In this document: piece after piece, positions 44,980 through 56,059 of the stretch
Layout: every line of letters begins with the position of its first letter
Numbering within the stretch: position 1 is the first letter of the stretch
NCBI GenBank assembly: GCA_016785225.1
Contig: JAFBJZ010000351.1
Coordinates: forward strand, 775,501 to 839,500
DNA: 64,000 nucleotides
Source: Psettodes erumei
Taxonomy: Eukaryota > Chordata > Actinopteri > Pleuronectiformes > Psettodidae
Reading direction: 5' to 3'
Position numbers and translations under genes: made by a program
Notes under the pieces: generated by a model
The model's input: only the letters and a program-made list of their open reading frames with translations
Told to the model about the DNA's origin: nothing
Databases searched by the model: none

Positions 44980-45140
44980 TCGTCTATCTCCTCTAATTGG
45001 AGGCATTTGAAGATGCGACTCTTTATCTCGTACTAGTGATTACAAGTGTGCTCTGCCCTAATCCGCTGACTTTAAATTATCGCTCCAAGAGGCTGAGAAA
45101 GATGAATGTTTATCGCCGGTAATCCCCGACTGTGATATAT
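44980..45140. promoter_or_regulatory. candidate CNE
   Basis: CTCCTCTAATTGGAGGC, with facing CTCC/GGAG arms around TAATT, then AGTGATTACAAG, GCCCTAATCCGC and TTTAAATTATCGC. CpG-poor. Confidence 0.5.
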
Positions 45141-45449
45141 GACCGCCGCCGTTTGCCTTTGCCCCCCCCCCAAAAAAAACCCACCTGGCGTATGCAAACC
45201 CACCTGTTCAACATGCGGCACCGTCCTCTTGAAATGACACCCCCGCCCCCACCCCAGTTTTCACCTTCATAAAGCATGTCATACGTGGACAGTGACACCT
45301 TCTTAAAGGAGCATCAAGGCTGTGTCCGGGTTAGCTGTCGCCAAAGCGTAAAGGATGACGCCGCGGTCGCTTTTATGGGGGCGCCGTAGCCACTGTTACA
45401 GGAAACGGCCGAGCGCGCTGTACGTATTTCACTCCCGCACAAATGAGAT

Positions 45450-45625
45450 GTCCTGATTTATTGAGGCCCACGAGGAGCGCTTGTATAAATCACCCCTGAG
45501 TGCACGTCTTACTTCCAGCGTGGAGATAGCGGGAATTTCCAGCTCCTTAGCTCCGTGTAAACCATAAATCATCCCGCCGCTCTGTAGCAGCCAGGGTCAC
45601 GGGGTTATCTACATGGAGAAAGTAC
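45450..45625. promoter_or_regulatory. candidate CNE
   Basis: CTGATTTATTGAGGCCC, GTATAAATCACCCC, GCGGGAATTTCC (NF-kB-like) and CCATAAATCATCCC words. Confidence 0.4.
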
Positions 45626-45639
45626 AACTATGTTAAGTA

Positions 45640-46085
45640 TTAACTCTGAAGAGATCTTTACACAAGCAGGATTTTAATTTAGTTTTTGGAAATATGCTGC
45701 GTCCAAGGACGAGGGCTGATTTTTTGGGATGCGGTTTTCTTTGCCTGGAGCAGAAGCTGCCTGAAAGCTTTTCTGTCTTTGTTGTGTGTTTTTTTTTTTT
45801 TTTTTTTCTGGATGAGTACACGATGGACTCGCTGTCACACCCTTAATGGCTGCGACACATCGAACTTCCTCAAGGATAACATCCTGTGCCCGGCGAGTCG
45901 ATGAGGGCCGGTCGATGGATCCGATCCGTTCCTTTCCTAGTTCATCGCCTGTAATTTCTTAATCCCGCATCTAACCGTGTGAATTCATCGGCGGGATTCG
46001 TCACGTTTTTAGCGAGGCGATAACGCACGTGCAATTTTCAACGTGTGCGATGTGGAGTGTGTTTTTATTAAAACACGCACACACA
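45640..46085. other. spacer
   Basis: T run at about 45788-45807 and CpG-rich flanks. No gene or clear block. Confidence 0.3.
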
Positions 46086-46089
46086 CATC

Positions 46090-46168
46090 CGACAGCATTA
46101 GTATGTTCAGATTAAAATGTTAATCCATCAGCATGCAAGGCCATTGATTAATACCATACTGTAACCTC

Positions 46169-46169
<1 letters not shown>
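46090..46169. promoter_or_regulatory. candidate CNE with PBX/HOX-like word
   Basis: GATTAAAATGTTAATCC and CAGCATGCAAGG precede TTGATTAATACC (TGATTAAT at 46145-46152). The block stops at the CA array. Confidence 0.45.

Positions 46170-46200
<31 letters not shown>
46170..46200 (+). repeat. (CA)n microsatellite
   Basis: Perfect CA array of about 31 bp. Confidence 0.95.
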
Positions 46201-46204
<4 letters not shown>

Positions 46205-46210
<6 letters not shown>

Positions 46211-46850
46211 AAAAGTTGCAGTTGTTCTTCACAGCTTTGGGAAATTAACAACAAACACCTTTTATTGCGGCTGTGAAACAGGTGTTGGACCCTGGCGGTT
46301 TAATGAGCTGATTGTGTGCGTTTAGCAGCTGTTGTGTTCGGTTGCTGTCTGCCAGTTGTGTGCAGTTCGTTCGGGATTATTTACGAGGGTTCGGCCCAAA
46401 TCGCCGGTCGCGTGGTCTCGCTGTCGGCGCCGTGTCAGCCCGAAGACAAATTGAAGTCGGCTGAATCGTTTTGTTTTCGCGACTCGTCTTCAGAATTGTC
46501 GGTTCATCGGGTCAGTTTTGCTCACGAGCACCAATCATACGTTAGTTATAAGCTCCTGGTGACTTTTCCGGGTCGCGTCTCGGCGTTCCGGCGTATGTAA
46601 CAGCGGCGTTCCCTTCTTTTGCGATTCTAAAGGATTAGCAACACAGTCTAAATAGGAAGAGATTGAGCTTGCTTGTAGTTGAAATCAGATGTTGCATCCA
46701 TTTAAAAAATAGTCAAATAATCCAGTTTCATTTCATCGTATGCGCTCGTGCGGATTTATTTGCTTTGCTTCCCTCTGAGTCAAATGTTAAATGATGCAAA
46801 GCCTCACTGGAAAGTTGAATATGTTCAATCTCCAGTAATTTTTTATTTTT
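46205..46850. other. spacer
   Basis: A 94-codon frame at 46316-46600 lacks a domain. No feature supported. Confidence 0.3.
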
Positions 46851-46854
46851 TACC

Positions 46855-47045
46855 CCCTTTTAATGAAAAGCTGGGCCTTCATTACACGGGACGTGTGCAC
46901 GTGCTGGCTCAAGGTCACCGGGAATATAAACTTTCTTTTTGAAGTGGCGTTCAAATCGACTGCGGCTGGAGCCGGGGCTCTCTGCCGGATCTGCCGGGCC
47001 TCTGGAGAACCCACAGCAGTCATCTTCCAGATAGCTGAGGGCGTT
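46855..47045. promoter_or_regulatory. candidate CNE with NR5A/ERR-type site
   Basis: TTTTAATGAAAAGC and CTTCATTACACGGG lie left of TCAAGGTCA at 46909-46917, the full extended nuclear-receptor monomer site for NR5A and ERR proteins. The right part is G/C-rich with low CpG. Confidence 0.4.
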
Positions 47046-47050
47046 TTTTT

Positions 47051-47068
47051 AAAAAAAAAAAAAAAAAA
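47051..47068 (+). repeat. poly(A) tract, 18 bp
   Basis: A run directly after a short T run. Confidence 0.9.
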
Positions 47069-47214
47069 TCCTCCAGAAACTCTGCGCCACAATCGAACAC
47101 ATGACGGGACGCACACACGCTCAGCAAAGCTGCACAAAGTAAGATCTTAAACGCTGTCTCACAAAGAAACCCCCACACACACACTCTCCATACATATTTT
47201 ATAAAGAGAAACAC

Positions 47215-47610
47215 AATAAATACACAATCCCACCGCTTTCATCACAACAATGAAAACCGCTGACATTTTCCCTGCCTTCCCACTCCGTGAAATGCAAATG
47301 CCGGCACCTTTTTTTTATTTTGGTTCTCCACCAATTTCGTTTTGACATCAGATAAGGATAAACAAGCCTCATTAGCATCACTCTAATTAGATCTCTGCCA
47401 TGACTCTGTAATTAGCTCAAATATGGAAAAAAAGCATTTCTCAGATCTCCCAAGTTACATCAAAAGGGGAATCTTTCTCAATTAGAAGTCAGCGTCCCGT
47501 GTAATTTTCCCTTTGTTTACCTTTTTTTTTTTTCCCCCAGTAAGTCTCCATGTTATATGGTGGTTGACAGCTCGCATCCGTGAGATTTCCATATTTTCCT
47601 GCCCCCTAAC
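47215..47610. promoter_or_regulatory. candidate CNE, strong
   Basis: The POU octamer ATGCAAAT lies at 47292-47299, palindromic TCTAATTAGA at 47382-47391, and a second TAATTAG at 47409-47415. CpG is nearly absent from 47340 to 47490. A T run ending in CAG at 47522-47540 resembles a splice acceptor, but downstream frames close within 14 codons or are low-quality. Confidence 0.6.
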
Positions 47611-47614
47611 TTCC

Positions 47615-48475
47615 TTTTTATTTATTTATTTTTTTTTCTAAATGTTTTTACAGGCGTGACACACTTTGGCAAGACTTGAAATCCACCAGCAGCGTCGAAA
47701 AGTTGGGGTGAACGCAAAGCGTTCATGGGAAGGCGGAATCTGATGCTGGATCTGCGGGGGAAAGTCTGTCTGAGGTACGGATCGTTAAAATCAAAAACCG
47801 CTTCGTACGCTCCGGCGTGCTCGGCCCGTTTCGTGGATCGTTCTGCCCCGATTACTGATGGAAAACGAGGCTTTCCGACGCCGGGTCGTCACAGAGGACG
47901 GGTCAGGGCATCGCCGCCAAATACGGCTCCGATTTAATTGTGACCACAAAGACACCTCAGCATATTTAAAGGGAAAGTCAGCCGGGTTCCCCCGGAGCGC
48001 TTCGACCGAACTGCTGGTCCAGCAGAATCTCCGTCCTCGTCCCCGGACGCCAGGTCAGGACATTTTCCCAAAATCAATGGAAATCATCTCCTGAGAACGA
48101 TCCCGCTCGGGATCAGACAGCACGCCGGGTGTACAGTGATTACATCGTCTGTATGATAATCTGTTTCATCCTGAGCATTCAAAGTGCGCCTGCCGACGCA
48201 ACGTTCCCAAAAGGATCGTTCCAGAAATGTTGGCGATTGCCGGCGTCAGAAGCCGCGAACGTGACGCGCTCGGGTTCCCGCGCCGCATTTTATTTTGCCG
48301 CTGTTTCGTATCTTTCGAAGCCGAAGGGGAATAAAGGGTCTTTGAGTGACCCGCTCTATTAATGGGGGAATTAGTCTGTCAGTCAAGTCTTCGCCTCGCC
48401 TCGGACGTGTCGCGCTCTTCAAGGCGTTCCTCGCGGGGCGCGCACGCTAAACCTGTCACAGCGCGACGCCTCAAC
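47615..48475. other. CpG-rich spacer
   Basis: Frequent CpG and short frames without domains. No feature supported. Confidence 0.3.
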
Positions 48476-48479
48476 TGAG

Positions 48480-48640
48480 GCCTTTTAAATATGAAGTGCC
48501 CGGCAATATTTAAGGGGAGTGGAGCACGTCACTCAGCGACATATCACCCAAAGTGGAGGGTTGCGAGGCTTGACATTTGTCAGCGGGCTGCTCTATTATT
48601 TCTCTCCATCTGCGGGAGCTGGCGGGAACGTAAACTTTTC
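48480..48640. promoter_or_regulatory. candidate CNE, weak
   Basis: CTTTTAAATATGAAGTGCC and GGCAATATTTAAGGGG words; CpG moderate. Confidence 0.3.
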
Positions 48641-48644
48641 AAGT

Positions 48645-51570
48645 GAACGGTCAGTTGATTTTTTTTTTTTTATTTGTTATAAAATAAGGATAAATAAGGG
48701 TGCTTACTGTTCTGTTGACCTGCAGTGCGTACAGATTCGTCACCTGCTGCCGCCCAACGAGCGTTAAAATAAAGTCACCTGTGCTTCAGTAAATTTAAAA
48801 AAAAAAAAAAAAAGAAGCAGAACCGGAGCGATTAAAGCTAATTTCTCAGGCGTCTGTTAATGAGTGAACGCTAAATGCGCCCGTACCCTCCCAAAAGCCG
48901 CCGCGCACATTCATTTACAGGCCTGCGTTATTTTCCTGTGTCCAATTAGGAATTTAACAGGAGACACAAACAAAGTGTAGGAGGGAAAAAATAGACGGAA
49001 TAACGTGCAGAACGTGTGGAACACAGCAGCACCTTAGGCTGCGATTAGTTCGGCTTTCAATCAAAGCTAATGCCGCACACCTGTACGGAGTTTAATAACC
49101 GAGGCCGACGAATTTAGGAACGAACGCGTAATTCTCCAGAAAAAACTAAAATATGCAGCAGCTCTCCGTGTTGCTGCACGGAGACGAGGAGCATTAAGGC
49201 GTTTCCTTAAGTTGAAGTCGCACCTAAAAAGCAAAGGCATCAGCGAATCAACACGAGGCGGCGAGCTCGTCGCGTTCGGCGTTCAAAGAGACGTCTCGTT
49301 TTCCCGCTATCGCTTCATCGCCGGCCGCCGCATCGGGACAAGTTCACTTATGCCGATACTCAGTCTGGAGTGGATGCAGATACGCATCTCCTGTTGTGTT
49401 TAACGTTATCTGATCTCCAGCACGCATTCTTGGTTGGTTTTATCTTTTTTGAAATCGTCCCACCAGTTTTTCCGTAAGAACGCACGCCGTGTGATTTGAG
49501 GCCGTTTTTTTTTTTGCAACTGCAACTCCAAAGCTGCTCGCGCTGCAGTGCATTAGTAGCCGGCAGGGGACATGATGGGTCGGGGGGGTGGGGGTGTGTT
49601 GGTCGTGGCTCGTGACCCCCCCGCCGCTGTCGAGAGACCGCAGAGAAATGCTGGCAACTCGTACACAAAACTGTCCAAGTGCTAACAGGCCGGGCTCAGC
49701 GTCCTGCCCCCGAGGCTGAATTATTCATTTACTCCAGTTAAACAGGAACCCGCGTTCTTACTCCAGCTGAAATTATGTCTGAACACATTTATTATTTTTC
49801 AGGAAAAAAAAAAAAAAAGCATCTTATCTTGAGTTATCTTTCATGTGCTCAGTGTCTCTGTAATCCCGTCTGCGCGCCGGGTTTCCAGTCGGACAAAGGA
49901 AGGTTTCCCCGACTCGATCGGCCGTGGCAAATATATACACACCCCTGCAGGTCAGAGCTGAGCCTCAGCTGGGGTTTGTGGTGACGGTTAAAAGGGGTTC
50001 GGGTGGGGGGGCGGGGGCTCATCTGTGCTGCGAAGGCGCTTCACCAAAGTGCCTATCTTTTTTTTTTTTTTTTTTTCCACTGTATGGCCACACAGCGCAC
50101 TGCAGGCAAAATCAATAATGCATTATTTATTTTCTTTGTCTGTAGTTCTGCAGGGATAAAAAAAAAAAAAAACAAAACAAAGAAGGTCGATAAATAACTC
50201 CTGATTGCATTAAGTGGAGCTTCCAGTTGCCTCAGTTCCTCCTTTTATTTAATAAACGTCAGGACAGTTAAGACGTTGTTCTGCGGATAATCGCCAGTCG
50301 TTTTCCCGTACTGATCTTTGATGACGGGAAAGAATCGATTCTGATATAAAATAAAAGAAATGTAAAAAAAAAAAAAAAAAAAGAACAGCATCTCGGCCCC
50401 CAAACTCGACTGCTCTCACCTGCGAGGTGATTTTAGATTAACCGCATGTTTCACGTCTTCATACGAGTCAGGATTGCAGGTTTTTTTTCTCGCAGTATAA
50501 ATGTATTTTTCGCCCCACGGGTGGACGGGGAGTGTGTCGCTGTGTGTTAGCTGGACAACTTTCATCAAGGGCGCCCTTCGCTTTACATCGTCAAGCGAGC
50601 TGGCTTTTTTTTTTTCTTTTTTTTTTTACTTTAAAAATTGAATTACCTTCCGCCGCGAGTCCTGCACGGGCACCGGTTTCTCCGGAGGAAACGCCACGAG
50701 CGAATTATAAATCTGCCTTGTAGTAGGGAGAGGTCCAGTGGTAATATTACGTTTCAGTTTAAGTCTTCGGGATAATGAGCTTAGGTTTTAAGAGCAAACG
50801 AGCCAGACGGTTGCCGGAGTGACAGCGCTCGGAAAGAGGCCGGGGAACTCCTGGGATACGACTTCTTAAATCCCCGTCTCTTTTATGTCAGAACTTTACC
50901 CGCTTTATCCGAAGTAGATACAAGCGCAGAAAGCGGGAAGACGTTTAAATGGAACGTTAGCAATTTATCACACTTCGCTTCGGTTAAACGAACCGAGGCC
51001 TCAAAGAGGATGTGACGGCGGCGCGGTGTCTCCGAGGTGCTTCGTTTCAATACTTATTTTTGGATCCCACTTAAACGTATCGCGCTTAATGCCGCGGCAA
51101 ACTTTTACCAGATTAATGGAGTAAAAATTTAACGTGCGGGTGTTTATCCCGTCTGATTCCATCCAGATGCACTGGACTTTGATTTGAGATTAAAGGGAAG
51201 TGTTAAACTTTTCATCATAAAACTTGGCAGGACACGATTTGACACGTTTCGTGTCTTCTTTAAGGATTTCCTTTTAACGTCGACCGTCGCCAGCCGCTTA
51301 GCGTCGCTTAAAAAACGCATCCCTGTGTGCGACACCCGCACAATGCTCATTACGCAAATAGGTTTCCTTGTCCTCGTGTCGCCGGACCCCTCGCTCGCTT
51401 AAGTTTGACGAGTGATTTTTTTTATTCACGTTTCCCATTTGTTAGCTGCCAACTGTTCACCAGAGACGCACCAGACACTGAGAATAGACATTTTCAGGCG
51501 AAATCGTTTTTTATTTCGCTTCCTAAAATGTCAAGAGACAAAAGGTTTGGTAAGTGCCCCCCCTCCCCAG
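48645..51570. other. diverged spacer with homopolymers
   Basis: About 2.9 kb with A/T runs (for example 50364-50382), a G run near 49580 and CpG-rich sequence. Isolated AT-core words near 49030-49100 and 51095-51125 are not dense. No gene seen. Confidence 0.35.
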
Positions 51571-51574
51571 GATT

Positions 51575-51800
51575 AAACCACAGCATTTCATCTCTCAACC
51601 TTATCTAGCATTAATGGTATTCTAATGTTCTCAGCAACAGCATCAACAAGAACCAGGGGAACTCGGAGGAACGTACCTATGTTAATGAGGCAACTTTTTT
51701 TTTTTTTTTTCCGACGGAGACTGCTAATGAGACACGGATTGGCAGAGGGGATTGTTATGCGTTTGAAATGCTAATTAATTTCACAAGCGAAATTACAGTT
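51575..51800. promoter_or_regulatory. candidate CNE
   Basis: CTAGCATTAATGGTATTC, CTATGTTAATGAGGC, CTGCTAATGAGAC and GCTAATTAATTTCAC words. CpG-poor on the left; a T run near 51690-51710 splits it. Confidence 0.5.
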
Positions 51801-53344
51801 CGGTCACTCGGCGGTGCCAAGACGGCATGGCGCGCTAATAGGCACGGAGTCGCAGCAGGTCTGCAGAATTAAAGACGAGAGACAACAACAAACACTCTTT
51901 ACCTTTTTTTTTTTTTTTTTTTTGGCGCCGTGACGGGGAAGACGTTGGGTTTTTTTTGTGTGTGAATGATCGAAAAACGCGGCGACAAAGTTCAGATCAC
52001 AGAGAAGTTTGGGTGATTGTTTTAGATTAGACTTACCGGTGGGAGGCGTTTCCAATCACAGCGTGACACCTGCTCCCCACAAAAGGTTACGCAACGTGAC
52101 GAGCGCCGACGGGCAAATTGTGTTTGGCATTCTGAAAGTGCATCGCCGTTTTAAGAGAGGGACGCCAATTCTGTTGGCCAAAAAAAAAAAAAAAAACTTC
52201 AGTTTTAAAGATGAGCTACTGGTGGGGGGGACGGGATGAAGTAATAAAGGTTAAATTAATTAAAAAGATTAAGAACACGTTACGGCTTCAAAAACAGTGT
52301 GTTCACAGAGACGTCCTGTCGCTTAAAGCAGAGAGGAAGATGGGGGCGGGGTTAATAGATGACAGATTTTGTTACCGTCGCACCAGGCCGGGCCGTTTCC
52401 AGCTTTTTTTTTTACGCCGCGATAAGATAAATTCAAATGTCAGGCGAGCCGAGAAATGGGATAAAAACGATAGTGAAGACATTACCTGTGCTGAATGCGA
52501 GCGGCGGGCTAAGCTCTGACAACAATCTCGCATTTATACTCCGTGAACTCCGGAGAACCTCCGCGTTTTTTCTCTCTCTCTCTCTCCGAGTTTTAAACCT
52601 CTCAGATTAAATAACCGGGAAATCACAACCCGGCCGTTCGGGGATAAACGCAGCTAAGTCCTGCGGAAGTAGCGCTCATCCTCTCCGGAGACGGTGGCGT
52701 AGCGGCGCATCTCTTCCCCGCCGTGGTAACGAGAAGAAGCAGCTACCTGCCATTTTAATTGCGTTTCTCAGTTTCGATTAATCGCAGAAGATGCGGCGGC
52801 CCCTCCGGGCAGCCGGCCAGCTGCAGCCGAAGGACGCCGCGTGTCAATTTCATTCCCCGGCAACGGAAACCATCCCCTCCTTAAAAGGAAGTTTTTTTTA
52901 TCTCCCCTTTGATTCTCGGACCGGTCACGCCGACGGACTCCGAAGGGACGAAATTTCATCCGTGTCCTCGTTTATAATCGAGACGTAAGACAGGAAGTGA
53001 GTGAAAGCAGGGGCCGTCTCCGGGTTCGCGCTTGACGGACGGGCGTGAGCGACCGTTTCATCAATTCGGCGTGATGGACACGACTCGTTTTCGTTTTTGA
53101 GAAGACGCCGTGTCGTTTTATTTATATCCAGACCGCCGTTGGGGGGGGTTGCGGTCAGTCGTCAATAAAAAAAAAAAGAAAAAGGAGACGCCGTCTAAAT
53201 CAATGTTTTGTGACTTCTGTGTCCATGGAGTGCTCGCCGCTATATGTATTAATGGAGTTTGTTTGCCTCACAGCACTTTTCATTTTCCAGCTGTGATTGT
53301 CACACGGTGTCGCGGTGTGTGCTGATAGGACAGATCTGAGATAG

Positions 53345-53348
<4 letters not shown>

Positions 53349-53377
<29 letters not shown>
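53349..53377 (+). repeat. (CA)n microsatellite
   Basis: Perfect CA array of about 29 bp. Confidence 0.95.
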
Positions 53378-53379
<2 letters not shown>

Positions 53380-54274
53380 CACGCAGCTAAGCGGAGAGGG
53401 GCTCGACCCCGGGGCCACCTCATAAACGCTGGCCTTGCAGAGGCTTCACGGGCTGAGTAATCTCTTGGCTGAAAAAACGCGGCTCGTCTCCTTACTCTGG
53501 GCGCGGCGGCGGCGAGCGAGCGAACGCAGCTCTTGAGGGTGTAATTACGTCTACGGAGCAATTAGGTTTCCAAACAAAAACAGCATTATTGCGGTTATTG
53601 TGCGCCGTCCCTCAGCTTACAGTAAATTTAATGGGATGGATGGACGGCAGAGAGGGAGAGACGTGTCCAAAACACCAGGTGTTTTTGTTTTCTTTTTGTT
53701 ATAGTCGTTAATTGATCTTCTAGGAATTTTCTTTCCCACTTATTCATCGGCTTCTCATTATTCCTTCATCCCCCTGGGGGGGGGGGGTCACGCTAACGAA
53801 CCACTAAGTGACCCGCCGGTCGGTCGCCCCCCCCCCTCCTCCACTTAACAGTCAACTCGCCACCAGTTTCAATTTCCTCGTTACGGTCACCATTAGTATT
53901 CCGCCACCGCCGCTGGATCCCGTGGGCGGTGTCCGGTGGCGTTCCCGTGCGTGAGGAGCGCTTCCTTCTGTCCAAATAAAGGGATAAATAAATCTCTAGT
54001 TACAGCACGGTAATGCTTTTAGGAATGTCTTAAATCAAAATATTTAGTTGTATTACGGTTTTGTACAGACGCCAAAGTTCAGAGGCAGCCAAACGTTTTC
54101 CTTAAACACATTGTGATTTGGAACAGAGGAAGTGCTTACTCCGGTGGTTTTTCTTTATTTATTTTTTATTTCTTACTCCGTAACTCATGTGAAATGAGAG
54201 CGGAGGTGGGTCCTGACTTCACTTTGATCTCCCTGAGTACATCAGTGTAACTACTGGCAGCACTTCTCATAATT

Positions 54275-54296
54275 AAAAAAAAAAAAAAAAAAAAAA
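54275..54296 (+). repeat. poly(A) tract, 22 bp
   Basis: Uninterrupted A run. Confidence 0.9.
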
Positions 54297-54615
54297 CTCG
54301 GATCTGTGCGTTTCACACGACTCGGAAGGAAAAACAAGCATCAAGAGCACGAAAAAAAAAAATTAATAATAAATATTGTTTCCTCCTCCTTGAATTAATG
54401 TCTCATGCTGTTTTTTTCTAATTTAAGAACTTTTATTTTTGCACAATGTGCAATTCCAGCTCCCTTTGTGTTGAGAATGTGCTTTATAAATACACTTCCC
54501 TAATGAGCGCGCTCCTGTTTGTTTACGTACATTTACACTTCCAGGGATTAAAGCTGAGGTCCTCGTCCAGAGGAGCTTCACCCGGACAGAGCGTCACCTT
54601 TAAACACCTGCCAGC

Positions 54616-54640
54616 TGTGTGTGTGTGTGTGTGTGTGTGT
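54616..54640 (+). repeat. (TG)n microsatellite
   Basis: Perfect TG array of about 25 bp. Confidence 0.9.
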
Positions 54641-55465
54641 TCCCCGTCTTTTCTGGCAGGTTTGCAGCTTCTTTACAGATGCTGTAGTTCAGGCAGCGGG
54701 GCATGTTTTCACACCGCTCGCAATTAAGAAAAACAAACAGACGGGGCGCGGCCGTACGTGCCACTTACTGTTCCCAGGTCAGTTGAAAACACACACAGGG
54801 TCATTTTAATCCCACGTAAGGACTGTTTGCACGCCGCAGGCCCGACCTGCGACATTATCCGAGGTTGAGTTAATATCACAAGGAAAAGCGACTGTGGAGC
54901 AGCAGAGCCGGAAGCTCTTCCTCTCGCTCGAGCTGCGCGAAACCGACTGTGAAGTGCGTCCAGGCCGGACGACCCGGGGATGGTTAAAGATAACGGCCGG
55001 GGCTCAGGAGCTCAGTCTCAGTCACAGCCGGTCAGGTTTCCTCTGATGGAGGACGAGGTCCGGGCTCCTGAAGACCAAACGCTGGCTCTGTCGGAGCGCA
55101 CAGCCGCGACCGCGGCCGAGCTGCCGTTACAATCGAGCAGAAATCGATTATTTGATCTTGAGTTAACGATAAAAACGAGAGTTTTGTTGTAAATGCAAAA
55201 AAAAAAAGCAGTAAGAGACTGCATGGAAATTGCAGATAATGGGGGTGTGTGGGTCTGACGGGGTTGTTCGCACATTTTTTTGTTTCTGCGAGCTGCTGTT
55301 AAAATAAAATTTAAAAAAAAAAGAAAGAAGGATAACGGTACTTTTGAAATTACTATAGCTTATACAACAATTTTATGAGTGGCCTAGCATGAAATTAGAT
55401 CCTACTCAAGCCCTAAAACTGCGTTATTGAATTTCATCTGTGCGATGGTGTCTCTCAGAAGGGCC

Positions 55466-55486
55466 CACACACACACACACACACAC
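55466..55486 (+). repeat. (CA)n microsatellite
   Basis: Perfect CA array of about 21 bp. Confidence 0.9.
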
Positions 55487-55697
55487 TCCGGCGCGGGGCC
55501 AGATGTGATCGGGATGTAACCGATACGGTACGAGGCTGCAGACGGAGATTTTAACAAATTTAATCGGGATAATCGAATAATGTAAAACAGAACCGGTGCT
55601 GTTGAGCCGAGCGCCGCGCTCGATGCCGCTCACCTCCATCTCCGGGTCTCTCCGGTGCTTATATCCTGTTTAGTTTCATCAGTATGCCGGGTCATGC

Positions 55698-55728
55698 ACC
55701 CACCCACCCCCACCCACCCCCACCCACC
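55698..55728 (+). repeat. (CCCA)n C-rich repeat
   Basis: CCCA units with CCCC interruptions; the minus strand is G-rich and G-quadruplex-prone. Confidence 0.9.
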
Positions 55729-55874
55729 TCGCCGCCATCTGCCACAGCGGCCCAGTTTCAGACTGGATGAGCAGAGCAATCCCATTTGTCCTCACAGTTG
55801 GTCACTTTACTGTTGTGGGAAGGGGAGGGGTTTGTGTGTGGTGGTGGTGGTGGCGGGGGGGTAACTGGCTTTTG

Positions 55875-55905
55875 GGAGGAGGAGGAGGAGGAGGAGGAGG
55901 AGGAG
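55875..55905 (+). repeat. (GGA)n trinucleotide repeat
   Basis: About nine GGA units followed by a G run. A GGT array lies at 55840-55853. Confidence 0.9.
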
Positions 55906-55907
55906 GG

Positions 55908-56055
55908 GGGGTGTTAATGGGCACAGATTGATGCACGATGAGCGTCCATATTATGCTAATGAATAGCAACAGCCCCTTTCATATGTTCCGCGGAATGAAT
56001 CGTGGTTAGCGCTAATGGCTAAATTTTGCATAGGGTAATGGGAAAAAAAAAACAA
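55908..56055. promoter_or_regulatory. candidate CNE, strong
   Basis: ATGCTAATGAAT at 55953-55964 is a POU/homeodomain composite. TTCATATG, GCGCTAATGGCTAAATTTTG and GGGTAATGGG follow. CpG-poor and repeat-free between a GGA array and an A run. Confidence 0.55.
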
Positions 56056-56059
56056 AAAC

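Larger units (their letters stand above)
51805..55635. other. CpG-rich spacer with microsatellites
   Basis: About 3.8 kb. CA array at 53349-53377, A run at 54275-54296, TG array at 54616-54640, CA array at 55466-55486, G run near 53777. Many short frames on both strands, none with recognisable protein features. Confidence 0.35.

Noticed and set aside
47522..47610. Poly(T)-C tract ending in CAG as a splice acceptor
   Set aside because: One frame starts with a stop, another closes in 14 codons, and the third is low-quality.
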